Positions 17,531 to 26,074 of a stretch of DNA of 64,000 nucleotides are shown here, piece after piece. Under the pieces are notes generated by a model that was not told the origin of the DNA, searched no databases, and saw only the letters and a list, made by a program, of their open reading frames with translations. Position 1 is the stretch's first letter; each line of letters starts with the position of its first letter. Origin of the DNA: Kineosporia rhizophila (GTDB taxonomy: Bacteria > Actinomycetota > Actinomycetes > Actinomycetales > Kineosporiaceae); NCBI RefSeq assembly GCF_021277265.1, contig NZ_JAJSOH010000006.1:1-64000 (forward strand), written 5' to 3'. The position numbers were made by a program, and so were the translations under genes.

Positions 17531-17543
17531 GGGTGCGCCGGGA

Positions 17544-18698
17544 TCAGAGCCCGCGGTCGGCGGGTTGCCCGTGGTGTGACGAACGGGCCACGTGCTGGGC
17601 CACCCGCTGCGCCTCGATCCGGATCTGGCGCAGCATCCCGCCCAGCGTCACGTCGTAGCCGATGAAGTAGAGCCCGGGCCGGGCCGGGACTCCCGCATGC
17701 GCCACCGGAAGGCCGTCACTGTCGAACAGCGTTGCATCATCGAAAAGTTCGCCTAGTCCAGTGGTGTAGCCGGTGGCCGCGACCACGGCATCGGGTCGCA
17801 GGCTCGTCCCATCGGCCAGCTCCACGCTGTCAAGGGTGAAACTCTGCACGGCGGCGACCGGTTTCACCCGCCGCTGCTGAATGTCCGCGACGATCCCCAC
17901 GTCCTGCAAGGGCACGTAGCGCGAGGTGCGCAACCGTGTCTTCAGGCCCACGATCGGGCGGGAGAGACCGTAGGGCCGTAGGTCCGGGATCTCGACCCGG
18001 GCCAGGCCGGCTGCGACGGGATCGAAGATACGCTCCGGCAGCCCGCCGAGCAGGAGGCCGTTCATCTGGGCCGGCCAGCCCGCGACCGTGCGGCGCACGA
18101 TGTGCGGCGGGGTGCGCACCGCCAGGCTCACCGAGGCAGCACCGCCCTCGGCGAGGTCACTGGCGATCTCGGCGCCGCTGTTGCCGGGTCCGACGACCAG
18201 AACGTCCTTGCCCCGGAACGGTTCGGCATTGCGGTACTGGGACGAGTGGATGAGCTGACCGTTCCAGGACTCGCGGCCGGGCCAGTCGGGGATCAGGGGA
18301 GTGTGAAGGTAGCCAATGGCGATGACCAGCGTGCGGGTGCGATGGGTGGCGCCGCCGGCCAGGTGCAGCGACCAGCCACCGTCGCTGGCCGACTCGACTC
18401 GTTCGACCGTCGTGCCGGTCCGTACGTCGAGGTCGAACTTCTCGGCGTACGCCTGCAGATAGCTGACCAGGTCGTCGCGGCGTACCCACCGGCCGAACTC
18501 GCGAGGCATCGCCAGCCCCGGCAGCGCTGAAAGTCGCCGCGTGGTGTGCAGACGCAGGCGGTCGTACCGGCCGCGCCAACTGGCTCCGACGGCGTCCCCA
18601 CGCTCGAGGACGACGCTGTCCACGCCGTGGCGCTTCAGCTGAGCCGCCACCGCCAGGCCGGCCGCGCCGGCACCCACGATGGTCACGTCGGAGAACAA
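17544..18698 (-). CDS. Flavin-containing monooxygenase, YUCCA-like
   Basis: About 384 residues. The FAD site (DVTIVGAGAAGLAVA) opens the protein and the NADPH site (DVLVVGPGNSGAEIA) follows a stretch, LIHSSQYRNAEPFRGK, that closely recalls plant YUCCA enzymes. An ATGY motif (VVAATGYTTGLG) is near the C-terminus. The TTG at 18698 is preferred because GAGGAG lies six bases upstream; ATG 18740 would add 14 residues with no ribosome site. The keto-acid decarboxylase gene lies 160 bases upstream on the same strand. YUCCA enzymes turn indole-3-pyruvate into indole-3-acetate; bacterial relatives have varied substrates. Confidence 0.83.
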   Translation of the reverse strand: MFSDVTIVGAGAAGLAVAAQLKRHGVDSVVLERGDAVGASWRGRYDRLRLHTTRRLSALPGLAMPREFGRWVRRDDLVSYLQAYAEKFDLDVRTGTTVERVESASDGGWSLHLAGGATHRTRTLVIAIGYLHTPLIPDWPGRESWNGQLIHSSQYRNAEPFRGKDVLVVGPGNSGAEIASDLAEGGAASVSLAVRTPPHIVRRTVAGWPAQMNGLLLGGLPERIFDPVAAGLARVEIPDLRPYGLSRPIVGLKTRLRTSRYVPLQDVGIVADIQQRRVKPVAAVQSFTLDSVELADGTSLRPDAVVAATGYTTGLGELFDDATLFDSDGLPVAHAGVPARPGLYFIGYDVTLGGMLRQIRIEAQRVAQHVARSSHHGQPADRGL

Positions 18699-18858
18699 CA
18701 GGCACTCCTCATCCTTGAGCTGCCGGAGGGTACAGAACATGACATAGCGGGGTGCCCTACCGCAATGGTCGGCCGGGCTCAGCGTGCTGAAACGGTGAGC
18801 GACGGACGGCCGAGACACTCGTCGCCGTCCCGTATCCGCGTGGGCCCGGCCGACCTCG

Positions 18859-20505
18859 CTACTCGGCCCCGGCGTTGTTGAGTTCGGCGAGCCTGCGCAG
18901 CAGGGGCGGGGCGTCGAACGGGTCCAGGACGGCCTCGATGAGCACCATCTGGTCGCTCGGAGCCTCCTCGAGGGCGGCCCGTAGTTCGGTCGTCGTCTTC
19001 ACCGTGCGGGTGTGAATGGGCGTCTGGACCAGGGATTCGGCCAGGGCTGTCCAGTTCCAGGGGGCCACGTCGTTGTAGCCGGCCTTGGGGCTCTGCAGGG
19101 CCCGCTCGATCGTGTAGCCGGCGTTGTTCAGCAGCAGGATCACCGGGTTCAGGCCGTAGCGAGCGATGGTGCTCAGTTCCTGCACGGTCATCTGCGCGGC
19201 CCCGTCGCCGATCAGCAGCACCGGGCGCCGGGAGGGATCAGCCAGGCCCTGGCCCAGGGTGGCGGGCAGGGCGTAGCCGATGGAGTTCCAGATCGGCTGG
19301 GCGTGGAAGACGGTGTCGTCGGGGAAGGTCAGGGAGGCCGCGCCCCAGAACGCGGTGCCGGTGTCGGCCAGCAGCGCGGTGCCTTCGGGCAGCCACGACT
19401 GCACCGCGCGCCAGAGGTTCTCCTGGGTCAGGTCCTCGTCCTCGTGGTCAGGTAGCAGCACGTTGACGGGCGTGGCAGCGCGTTCGAAGTCCACGCCGGA
19501 GCACAGCGCGGCCAGTTCCTGCACTGCGTCTGCGAAATGGACGGGGTAGGAGGTCTCGCCGATCCGGGAGAAGGTGGCGTGCACCTGCAGGGTGCGTTCG
19601 TCGGCCGGGCGGTGGGTGAAGAAGCCCGACAGTACGTCCGAGGCCACCGTGCCCAGTTCCAGCACCAGGTCGGCCTGGGCGACCAACTGGGCGCTGCGGG
19701 CGTCCACCATTGTTCCGGCGTACACGCCGTGATTCAGCGGGTCGGACTCGTCGATCACGCCCTTGGCGGCCAGCGTGGTCACGATGGGGATGCCGGCCGA
19801 GCGGGCGGCCTGCAGTACCTGCGCACCCAGACCGAACCGGGCAACCAGGTGACCAACCACGAGAACGGGGCGGACAGCGTCTTCAAACAGGTGTGCCAGG
19901 GCCTCCCGCAGACGCAGGGCGGCCGCCTCGTCGCGAACCGGAGTCAGGGGAGTGGCCAGTGGCGCGGGGTCGACCGGCAGGGTGGCCAGGTCCTGCGGGA
20001 TGCTCAGGTAGGCAGGCTTGCGGTGGGTGATCGCGGCCAACAGCACGGCGTCGATCTGCTCGGTGGCGCGCTCGGCGGTGACCGTCTCCACGGCCACGCT
20101 GATCTGTCGGTAGGCGTGCTCGAACCGGTCGAAGACGCCGTCGGCGAGGGTGTGGTGCACCAGTCGGCCGGCCTGGACCGCGGCCGTGCGGGGACTGCCC
20201 ACGACGTGCACCACCGGCACGTCCTCGGCCGCGCTGCCCGCCACCGCATTGATGCAGCTCAGTTCACCCACACCGTAGGTGGTCACCAGCGCCGCCAGCC
20301 CCCGGGTGCGGGCGTAGGCATCGGCCGCGTACCCCGCGCCCAGTTCGTTCGGTGAGCCGACCCAGGCCAGACCCTCGACCTCGTTCAGGTGGTCGAGCAG
20401 GGTGAGGTTGAAGTCGCCGGGCACACCGAACAGGTGCTCCACACCGGCCTGCCGCAGCCGCCGGCCCAGGTACTCAGCGAGATTCATCCTCATGGGCATC
20501 AACAT
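18859..20505 (-). CDS. Thiamine-diphosphate-dependent 2-keto acid decarboxylase (indolepyruvate/pyruvate decarboxylase family)
   Basis: About 548 residues. Catalytic Glu in SPNELGAGYAADAY near residue 57, the paired His of the family in RLVHHTLADG near 120, and the TPP-binding GDGAAQ...LLLNNAGYT near 440-470 are all visible. It decarboxylates a 2-keto acid to an aldehyde; indole-3-pyruvate, phenylpyruvate or branched keto acids are candidates. Four in-frame ATGs (20505, 20499, 20493, 20487) make the start uncertain; alignment to family N-termini favours MNLAEYL at 20487. Divergent from an Lrp regulator. Confidence 0.92.
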   Translation of the reverse strand: MLMPMRMNLAEYLGRRLRQAGVEHLFGVPGDFNLTLLDHLNEVEGLAWVGSPNELGAGYAADAYARTRGLAALVTTYGVGELSCINAVAGSAAEDVPVVHVVGSPRTAAVQAGRLVHHTLADGVFDRFEHAYRQISVAVETVTAERATEQIDAVLLAAITHRKPAYLSIPQDLATLPVDPAPLATPLTPVRDEAAALRLREALAHLFEDAVRPVLVVGHLVARFGLGAQVLQAARSAGIPIVTTLAAKGVIDESDPLNHGVYAGTMVDARSAQLVAQADLVLELGTVASDVLSGFFTHRPADERTLQVHATFSRIGETSYPVHFADAVQELAALCSGVDFERAATPVNVLLPDHEDEDLTQENLWRAVQSWLPEGTALLADTGTAFWGAASLTFPDDTVFHAQPIWNSIGYALPATLGQGLADPSRRPVLLIGDGAAQMTVQELSTIARYGLNPVILLLNNAGYTIERALQSPKAGYNDVAPWNWTALAESLVQTPIHTRTVKTTTELRAALEEAPSDQMVLIEAVLDPFDAPPLLRRLAELNNAGAE

Positions 20506-20522
20506 GCGATCTTGGAAGCAGA

Positions 20523-20562
20523 CTGCGCAAGACCCGAGAGCCGGGCTGAGCATTCTGCGCAA
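20523..20562. promoter_or_regulatory. Direct repeat CTGCGCAA, possible Lrp/AsnC site
   Basis: CTGCGCAA occurs at 20523-20530 and 20555-20562, 32 bases apart (about three DNA turns), in the 90-bp gap between the decarboxylase and the divergent Lrp gene. Each copy has the symmetric core TGCGCA. Spacing on one DNA face suits an Lrp-type oligomer. Confidence 0.5.
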
Positions 20563-20595
20563 CTGCCCCGACGAGGCGGTGAGAGACTGAGCAAC

Positions 20596-21066
20596 ATGAC
20601 ACCTCTGGATGGCACGGACGCCCGCATCCTGCTCGCCCTGGACCGCAACCCCCAGGCGACGGTCGTGGCGCTGGCCAACGACCTGGGCCTGGCCCGCAAC
20701 ACCGTGCAGGCCCGGCTGCGGCGGATGGAGACCAGCGGCGCCCTCGGTTCCACCAGCCGCCGGGTCGAGCCCGAGGCCCTCGGGTACCCGCTGATGGCCT
20801 TCGTCACCGTGACCATCAGCCAGCGCATGCGCGACCAGGCCACCGCAGCCCTGGCCGGCCTGCCGGAGATCGTCGAGCTGCTGGCCACCACCGGCGACGG
20901 CGACCTGCTGGCCCGGGTGGTGGCCCGCGACACCGCCGACCTGAACCGGGTCACCGAGAGCCTGCTCGACATGCCCGGGATCGTGCGCACCAGCACCTCG
21001 ATCGTGCTGAAGAAGATCCACTCGCTGCGGATGGACCTGCTGCTGGAACGCCTGGCCGACCGCTGA
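20596..21066 (+). CDS. Lrp/AsnC-family transcriptional regulator
   Basis: A 156-residue regulator. The helix-turn-helix lies at about residues 5-60 (LDGTDARILLALDRNPQATV, LGLARNTVQARLRRME) and the RAM ligand-binding domain at about 70-150. It is divergent from the 2-keto acid decarboxylase, the classical arrangement for Lrp-type activators of keto-acid decarboxylases that sense amino acids. The ATG at 20596 starts the family-typical sequence. Confidence 0.92.
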   Translation: MTPLDGTDARILLALDRNPQATVVALANDLGLARNTVQARLRRMETSGALGSTSRRVEPEALGYPLMAFVTVTISQRMRDQATAALAGLPEIVELLATTGDGDLLARVVARDTADLNRVTESLLDMPGIVRTSTSIVLKKIHSLRMDLLLERLADR

Positions 21067-21129
21067 GGACCCGTCCCCGCGCGGACGGCTGCACTGGTGC
21101 AATCAGCCCGGGTGCCCATGATGAGGCCC

Positions 21130-22881
21130 ATGACCGTCCCCTCTCTGGCCGAAGCGCTGGAAACGCTGCGCTCACGCGTCGGTGACCTGCGGCTGGACCT
21201 GTCCGGGCCAGGAGCCGGGCAGGCCCGGCAGACCCGGTCCGAGCTCGCCGGTCAGGTGGACGACTACCTGCTGCCCCGGCTGCGCCAACTCGACGCCCCA
21301 CTGCTCGCGGTGGTCGGCGGCTCCACCGGCGCGGGTAAGTCCACCCTGGTCAACACCCTGATCGGCGCCAACGTCACCAAGGCCGGCTGGCTGCGCCCGA
21401 CCACCCGCGGGCCGGTGCTGGTCTGCAGCCCCGACGACCGGCGCTGGTTCACCGAGGACCGGATCCTGCCCGAACTGGCCCGCACCAGCGGCGACGGCAG
21501 CCAGGGGGGTGGGCGCAGCCTGCACGTGGTCGCCGACCCGGGCGTCCCGGCCGGGCTGGCCCTGCTCGACGCCCCCGACATCGACTCGGTCGTCGCCGAG
21601 AACCGCCAGCTGGCCGCCCAGCTGTTGTCGGCCGCCGATCTGTGGATCTTCTGCACCACCGCCGCCCGCTACGCCGACGCCGTGCCCTGGGAGATGCTGC
21701 ACACCGCCCAGCAACGCAGTACCGCACTGGCCGTGGTGATCAATCGCGTACCGCCCGAAGGGCTGCGCGAGATCAGCTCGCACCTGGCGGCCATGCTCGA
21801 CCAGAACGGCCTGGCCCGGGCCACCCTGTTCGCGATCCCCGAGACCGGCCTGCACAACGCCGACGACCGGCTGCCCGAACAGATCGTCGCACCCCTGAGG
21901 GCCTGGCTGGACGGCCTGGCCGGCGATGCCGACGCCCGCTCCGAGGTCATCCGCACCACCCTGGACGGTGCCCTGCAGAGCGTTCGCGCCCGAGTGTCGT
22001 TGCTGGCCCGGGAAGTTGACGAGCAACTGGCGGCGGCAGCGGTGCTGCGCGACACCGCCGAGGACTTCTACGCCGAGGCCGTGCGGGAATTCGACGACGG
22101 CATCCGCAGCGGCAGCGTGTTGCGCGGCGAGGTGCTCAGCCGTTGGCAGGAATTCGTCGGAACCGGCCAGCTGACCCGCAACCTCGAACAACAAGTGGGC
22201 CGGTTGCGTGATCGCCTCACCGCATTCGTCACCGGCCGCCAGGCTCCCACCGCAGCCGTGGAAGAAGCCCTTGAAAGCAGCGTGCAGACGCTGCTGCGTT
22301 CGGCCGCCGAGCGCGCGGCCGAACGCACCGTCGACGCCTGGGGCGACAGCCCGGCCGGACGCGCCCTGCTCGCCGACCGCGCGCCCACTCTCGGGCACAC
22401 CTCGCCGGAGTTCTCCGCCGCTCTGCAACAGGAGATCCGGGCCTGGCAGGGCCGCGTGCTGGAGTTGGTCAGTGCCGAAGGCGGACAGAAACGCTCGATG
22501 GCCCGGCTGGCATCTTTCGGCACCAATGGCGCCGGGCTGGTGCTCATGCTGGCGGTCTTTGCCCAGACCGGCGGACTCAGCGGGATCGAGTTCCTGGTCG
22601 CTGGAGGAACTTCCGCCGCCAGCCAGAAGGTGCTCGAGGCGGTATTCGGAGACAGCGCCGTACGCGCGCTCGCCACCCGGGCCCGCGCGGATCTTCTCGA
22701 ACGCGTAGAATTCCTGTTGGGCAACGAAAAACAGCGGTTTTTGGACGTCGTTGAGGGCGCATCCCCGGATGTCGAGTCGTCGACGGGGTTGCGTAGAGCT
22801 CTGGAAGACTTCGAAAAGGTGCGCCGGAGCGCTCGTTCCACGACACGTCCGGGCGCGGTCGGCATTCCGGGGAGTAACTGA
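21130..22881 (+). CDS. Dynamin-like GTPase, first of a pair
   Basis: About 583 residues. The P-loop GGSTGAGKSTLVN is near residue 63, an RPTTRGP switch near 93 and the G3-like DAPDIDS near 145. The base-specificity motif is degenerate (VVINRVPPEG). A long helical middle is followed by a hydrophobic segment near residue 470 (GLVLMLAVFAQTGG) that could enter the membrane. ATG 21130 has GAGG just upstream; ATGs at 21118 and 21121 also exist. The stop overlaps the next start by one base (TGATG). Paired dynamin-like proteins in actinomycetes (DynA/DynB in Streptomyces) act at cell-division membranes; assignment to that role is inference. Confidence 0.87.
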   Translation: MTVPSLAEALETLRSRVGDLRLDLSGPGAGQARQTRSELAGQVDDYLLPRLRQLDAPLLAVVGGSTGAGKSTLVNTLIGANVTKAGWLRPTTRGPVLVCSPDDRRWFTEDRILPELARTSGDGSQGGGRSLHVVADPGVPAGLALLDAPDIDSVVAENRQLAAQLLSAADLWIFCTTAARYADAVPWEMLHTAQQRSTALAVVINRVPPEGLREISSHLAAMLDQNGLARATLFAIPETGLHNADDRLPEQIVAPLRAWLDGLAGDADARSEVIRTTLDGALQSVRARVSLLAREVDEQLAAAAVLRDTAEDFYAEAVREFDDGIRSGSVLRGEVLSRWQEFVGTGQLTRNLEQQVGRLRDRLTAFVTGRQAPTAAVEEALESSVQTLLRSAAERAAERTVDAWGDSPAGRALLADRAPTLGHTSPEFSAALQQEIRAWQGRVLELVSAEGGQKRSMARLASFGTNGAGLVLMLAVFAQTGGLSGIEFLVAGGTSAASQKVLEAVFGDSAVRALATRARADLLERVEFLLGNEKQRFLDVVEGASPDVESSTGLRRALEDFEKVRRSARSTTRPGAVGIPGSN

Positions 22882-24476
22882 TGCTGCTCACCGGGCGACG
22901 TTCCGGTCTCGCTGAGCGGCTCGATGCCCTGCAGGAGGTGCTTACCCTCTCGCACGGGCGCCTGGATCCGGCGGTCGTCGCGGAAGCGGAACAGATCGCG
23001 GCCAAAGCGAGTGATCGGCTGCGGTTCGGGGAGTCGCGCACGGTGGTGGCGTTGGCGGGAGCCACCGGCAGCGGCAAGTCGTCACTGTTCAACGCGCTCG
23101 TAGGAGAACCACTTTCGCAGGTGGGCATGCGCCGCCCGACAACGGGGGCGGCACATGCGGCGGTGTGGGGCAGTAGCGACGCGACGGCGCTGCTGGACTG
23201 GCTGGAAGTGCCCCGCCGTCACCTGCTGGGCGCCGAATCGGTGCCTGAGCTGGACGGTCTGGTCCTGCTGGATCTTCCCGACGTCGACTCGGTCCAGCAG
23301 GGCAACCGGCTGGAGGCCGAGCGGCTCATCGAGCGGGTGGACCTCCTGGTCTGGGTCCTCGATCCGCAGAAGTACGCCGATGCCGCCGTGCACGAGCGCT
23401 ACCTGGCCCCACTGGCCGCGCATGCCGACGTGATGCTCGTTGTCCTGAACCAGGTCGACCGCCTGCCGCCGCAGGCCCGCGCCGGATGCCTGGACGACCT
23501 GCGCGCCCTGCTGAAGTCCGAGGGCCTCGCCGCAGCAACGGTTCTGCCCGCATCGGCGAGCACGGGTGATGGAATCCAGGCTCTGCGGGGCGTGCTGGCC
23601 AAGAATGTCGATGCCAAACAGGCTGCGGTGCGCCGACTGTCAGCGGACCTCTCAGTCATAGCCGAACGCCTGGACGAGAGCTGCGCCGGCGCCGCGGACC
23701 AGGCCATCACGGCCGCCGACCGTAAGGCCCTGACGCGTGCCCTGGGTGCGGCGGCGGGCGTGGACGTGGTGAGCGAGGCCGTGGCCGGGGCCTACCGGTT
23801 GCGGGCGCGCCGGGCCACCGGCTGGCCGGTGACCGCCTGGACGTCACGACTGCGTCTGGACCCGGCCCGGCGCCTTCGCCTGCGCGACGAACCGTCGGAA
23901 TTGGTACGCACCTCGCTACCGGCACCCTCGGCCCTGCAACGCGCGCACGTGGACAATGCGCTGCGCCAGATCAGCGACCGGGCCGCGGGCGGGCTGCCCC
24001 AGCCCTGGCCGCAGGCAGTCCGCCGGGCCGCCAGCAGCTCTCAGGAGCGCATGCCCGACCTGCTGGACCAAGCCGTGGCCGGCACCGACCTCGGCCTGGG
24101 CCGGCGTCCCTTCTGGTGGCGGGTCGCCGGAACCCTGCAGTGGCTGCTCCTGGCCGCCGCCACGGCCGGGCTCGTCTGGCTGGTGATGCTGTTCGCCGTG
24201 GCCTGGCTGCAGTTGCCGGATCCTCCACTGCCGCACTGGGGTCCGCTGCCGGTACCGACCGTGCTGCTGGTGGCCGGGCTGCTGGCCGGGTTCCTGCTCG
24301 CTCAGGTCTGCGGGCTCTTCGCGCGTACCGGAGCCCGGCGGCGGGCCCAGCTGGCACGCCGCCGACTGGAAGAACGGATCAGCCGGCTCGCCGACGAGAC
24401 GGTGCTGGAGCCGGTCGAGCGCGAACTGGCTGCGAGACGGGAGTTCTGCACCGTGCTGGCTCGTGTGCGCGGCTGA
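22881..24476 (+). CDS. Membrane-anchored dynamin-like GTPase (YfjP-type), second of a pair
   Basis: A 531-residue GTPase. P-loop GATGSGKSSLFNAL near residue 59, the RRPTTGAAHA switch, DLPDVDS near 135 and LNQVDR near 190 (NQxD in place of NKxD). Two membrane helices occur near residues 415-440 and 455-480, joined by a short Pro-rich loop, followed by a basic helical tail. The overlapping start and shared layout with the upstream GTPase suggest a heteromeric pair, as for Streptomyces DynA/DynB. GGGGAG precedes the ATG. Confidence 0.88.
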   Translation: MLLTGRRSGLAERLDALQEVLTLSHGRLDPAVVAEAEQIAAKASDRLRFGESRTVVALAGATGSGKSSLFNALVGEPLSQVGMRRPTTGAAHAAVWGSSDATALLDWLEVPRRHLLGAESVPELDGLVLLDLPDVDSVQQGNRLEAERLIERVDLLVWVLDPQKYADAAVHERYLAPLAAHADVMLVVLNQVDRLPPQARAGCLDDLRALLKSEGLAAATVLPASASTGDGIQALRGVLAKNVDAKQAAVRRLSADLSVIAERLDESCAGAADQAITAADRKALTRALGAAAGVDVVSEAVAGAYRLRARRATGWPVTAWTSRLRLDPARRLRLRDEPSELVRTSLPAPSALQRAHVDNALRQISDRAAGGLPQPWPQAVRRAASSSQERMPDLLDQAVAGTDLGLGRRPFWWRVAGTLQWLLLAAATAGLVWLVMLFAVAWLQLPDPPLPHWGPLPVPTVLLVAGLLAGFLLAQVCGLFARTGARRRAQLARRRLEERISRLADETVLEPVERELAARREFCTVLARVRG

Positions 24477-24616
24477 GACCCACCAGGGCGTGTTCGCCGG
24501 CCTCGCCGTCGTGTGCGTCATGGCTTTCTGGTCCTGTTCGGTCCGGGCAGCCCCGGAAAGGCCTGCGTGAGGGCCTCCCTGCAGTCCCGCGCCTGCGGTT
24601 GACCGACGTTCGACGG

Positions 24617-24659
24617 AAAAAGGGGTTCGCTCCGCCCTGGGCGGCGGCGAGCCTCTTTT
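24617..24659. terminator. Bidirectional Rho-independent terminator candidate
   Basis: A run of A residues leads into AGGGGTTCGCTCCGCC, which pairs with GGCGGCGGCGAGCCTCT (one bulge, some G-U pairs), followed by TTTT. It lies 140 bases after the second dynamin-like GTPase and can work on both strands. Confidence 0.7.
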
Positions 24660-24743
24660 CGCGTGATACATCGCCTGCTCGGAAATGGGCAAGGGAAATG
24701 ACCCGGAAATGCGCCGGGCGGTCTTACTGCCCTTGCTGAATAT

Positions 24744-24788
24744 CACTAGAGGCCACCGAAAGGCGATACCCAGGTTCGGGTCTAGGTG
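24744..24788 (+). ncRNA. Possible three-way-junction leader RNA upstream of the sugar ABC operon
   Basis: CACTAGA (24744-24750) pairs with TCTAGGTG (24781-24788) with one bulged G. Inside are a GCC/GGC hairpin (24752-24754 with 24762-24764) and a CCC/GGG hairpin (24769-24771 with 24778-24780). The fold was found by eye; no known riboswitch class was recognised. Confidence 0.3.
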
Positions 24789-24942
24789 TTTCAATTCGGC
24801 CATTGACGCATGTCCGGTCACCGGCGACACTCCATGAACGAACCGGACGGTGGCCGGGGAGCGGGGGCTTGAATCAGCGGCGGGATTCGATCGCAGAAAA
24901 CATTTCGAATTCTATCGCTTCCCCCATCGCCGTGATCAAAAA

Positions 24943-24956
24943 TGTGAACGTTAACA
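24943..24956. promoter_or_regulatory. LacI-family operator candidate for the sugar ABC operon
   Basis: TGTGAACGTTAACA is palindromic at 12 of 14 positions and fits the TGTnAnCGnTnACA pattern of many LacI-family operators. It ends 31 bases before the binding-protein ATG. Confidence 0.68.
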
Positions 24957-24987
24957 ACGATGTTGACGTGGTCCCCAGGAGGTACGG

Positions 24988-25983
24988 ATGTTGAGGAAGC
25001 GGGCTGGCGCACTGCTCGCGGCGGCGCTGATGGTGTCGGCGCTGGCTGCCTGTGGTGACGACGAGGGCAGCGGCTCCGCCGGTGGTGGCGGTGGCGGCGA
25101 CGGCAAGCTGGTGCTCGGGTTCTCCCAGGTCGGCGCCGAGAGCGGCTGGCGTACGGCGAACACCAAGTCGATCCAGGAGTCGGCCGCGGAGGCCGGTTAC
25201 GAGCTGAAGTTCTCCGACGCCCAGGGCAAGCAGGAGAACCAGATCAAGGCGATCCGCTCGTTCATCACCCAGCGGGTCGACGTGATCGCGTTCTCGCCGG
25301 TGGTCGAGTCCGGCTGGGACACGGTGCTGAAAGAGGCCCAGGACGCCGAGATCCCGGTGATCCTGACCGACCGGGCGATCGACTCCCCGGACGAGAGCCT
25401 CTACGAGAGCTTCATTGGCTCGGACTTCGTCCTGGAGGGCAAGAAGGCCGGTGAGTGGCTGGTCGAGGAGTACAAGGACGAGACCGGTCCGGTCAACATC
25501 GTCGAACTTCAGGGCTCGCCCGGCGCCGCCCCGGCGAACGACCGCAAGGCCGGGTTCGCCGAGGTCATCGCGGCGGAGCCGGAGAAGTTCAAGGTCATCG
25601 CCTCGCAGACCGGTCAGTTCACCCGGACCGACGGCAAGCAGGTGATGGAGACCTTCCTGAAGTCGCACGACGACATCGACGTGCTCTACGCCCACAACGA
25701 CGACATGGGCCTGGGCGCGATCGAGGCGATCGAGGCGGCCGGCCTGAAGCCGGGCGAGGACATCAAGATCATCACGGTGGACGCGGTCAAGGACGGCATG
25801 ACCGCGCTGGCCGACGGCAAGATCAACTTCATCGTGGAGTGCAGCCCGCTGCTCGGGCCGCAACTGATGGAGCTGGCGCAGACGGTGGCCGACGGCGGGA
25901 GCGTGGAGAAGCGCGTGCTCACCGAGGAGACCACCTTCACCCAGGAGCAGGCCAAGGAGGCTCTGCCCGACCGCAAGTACTGA
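24988..25983 (+). CDS. Sugar ABC transporter substrate-binding lipoprotein (YtfQ/galactofuranose-like)
   Basis: A 331-residue binding protein. The signal peptide ends in the lipobox LAAC (Cys about residue 22), followed by a Gly-rich linker, so it is anchored outside the membrane. The body is a periplasmic-binding-protein type 1 fold like YtfQ/RbsB: GFSQVGAESGWRTANTKS, the hinge part VIAFSPVVESGWDT, DVLYAHNDDMGLGAIEAIEA. AGGAGG precedes the ATG. It heads a four-gene importer operon; a perfect hairpin right after it probably raises its own mRNA level over the transporter genes. A furanose or similar monosaccharide is the likely cargo. Confidence 0.93.
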   Translation: MLRKRAGALLAAALMVSALAACGDDEGSGSAGGGGGGDGKLVLGFSQVGAESGWRTANTKSIQESAAEAGYELKFSDAQGKQENQIKAIRSFITQRVDVIAFSPVVESGWDTVLKEAQDAEIPVILTDRAIDSPDESLYESFIGSDFVLEGKKAGEWLVEEYKDETGPVNIVELQGSPGAAPANDRKAGFAEVIAAEPEKFKVIASQTGQFTRTDGKQVMETFLKSHDDIDVLYAHNDDMGLGAIEAIEAAGLKPGEDIKIITVDAVKDGMTALADGKINFIVECSPLLGPQLMELAQTVADGGSVEKRVLTEETTFTQEQAKEALPDRKY

Positions 25984-25996
25984 TCACACCCGTGAA

Positions 25997-26034
25997 GAGT
26001 GCGCGGCCGGTCCGGACGGACCGGCCGCGCACTC
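25997..26034 (+). terminator. Intra-operon stem-loop after the binding-protein gene
   Basis: A perfect 17-bp stem (25997-26013 with 26018-26034) with a GGAC loop, in the 91-base gap between the binding-protein and ATPase genes. There is no T run, so it is more likely an mRNA-stabilising or partial-terminating hairpin that keeps the binding protein in excess. Confidence 0.8.
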
Positions 26035-26074
26035 GCACGGTGGAACCGCCGACGCCCGCAGAAACGGAGTAACC

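Larger units (their letters stand above)
24477..24987. other. Long 5' region of the sugar ABC operon
   Basis: No gene seen. It holds a terminator-like hairpin (24617-24659), nested repeats at 24689-24736, a possible three-way-junction RNA at 24744-24788 and a LacI-type palindrome at 24943-24956. GC content falls clearly toward the start of the binding-protein gene. Confidence 0.7.
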
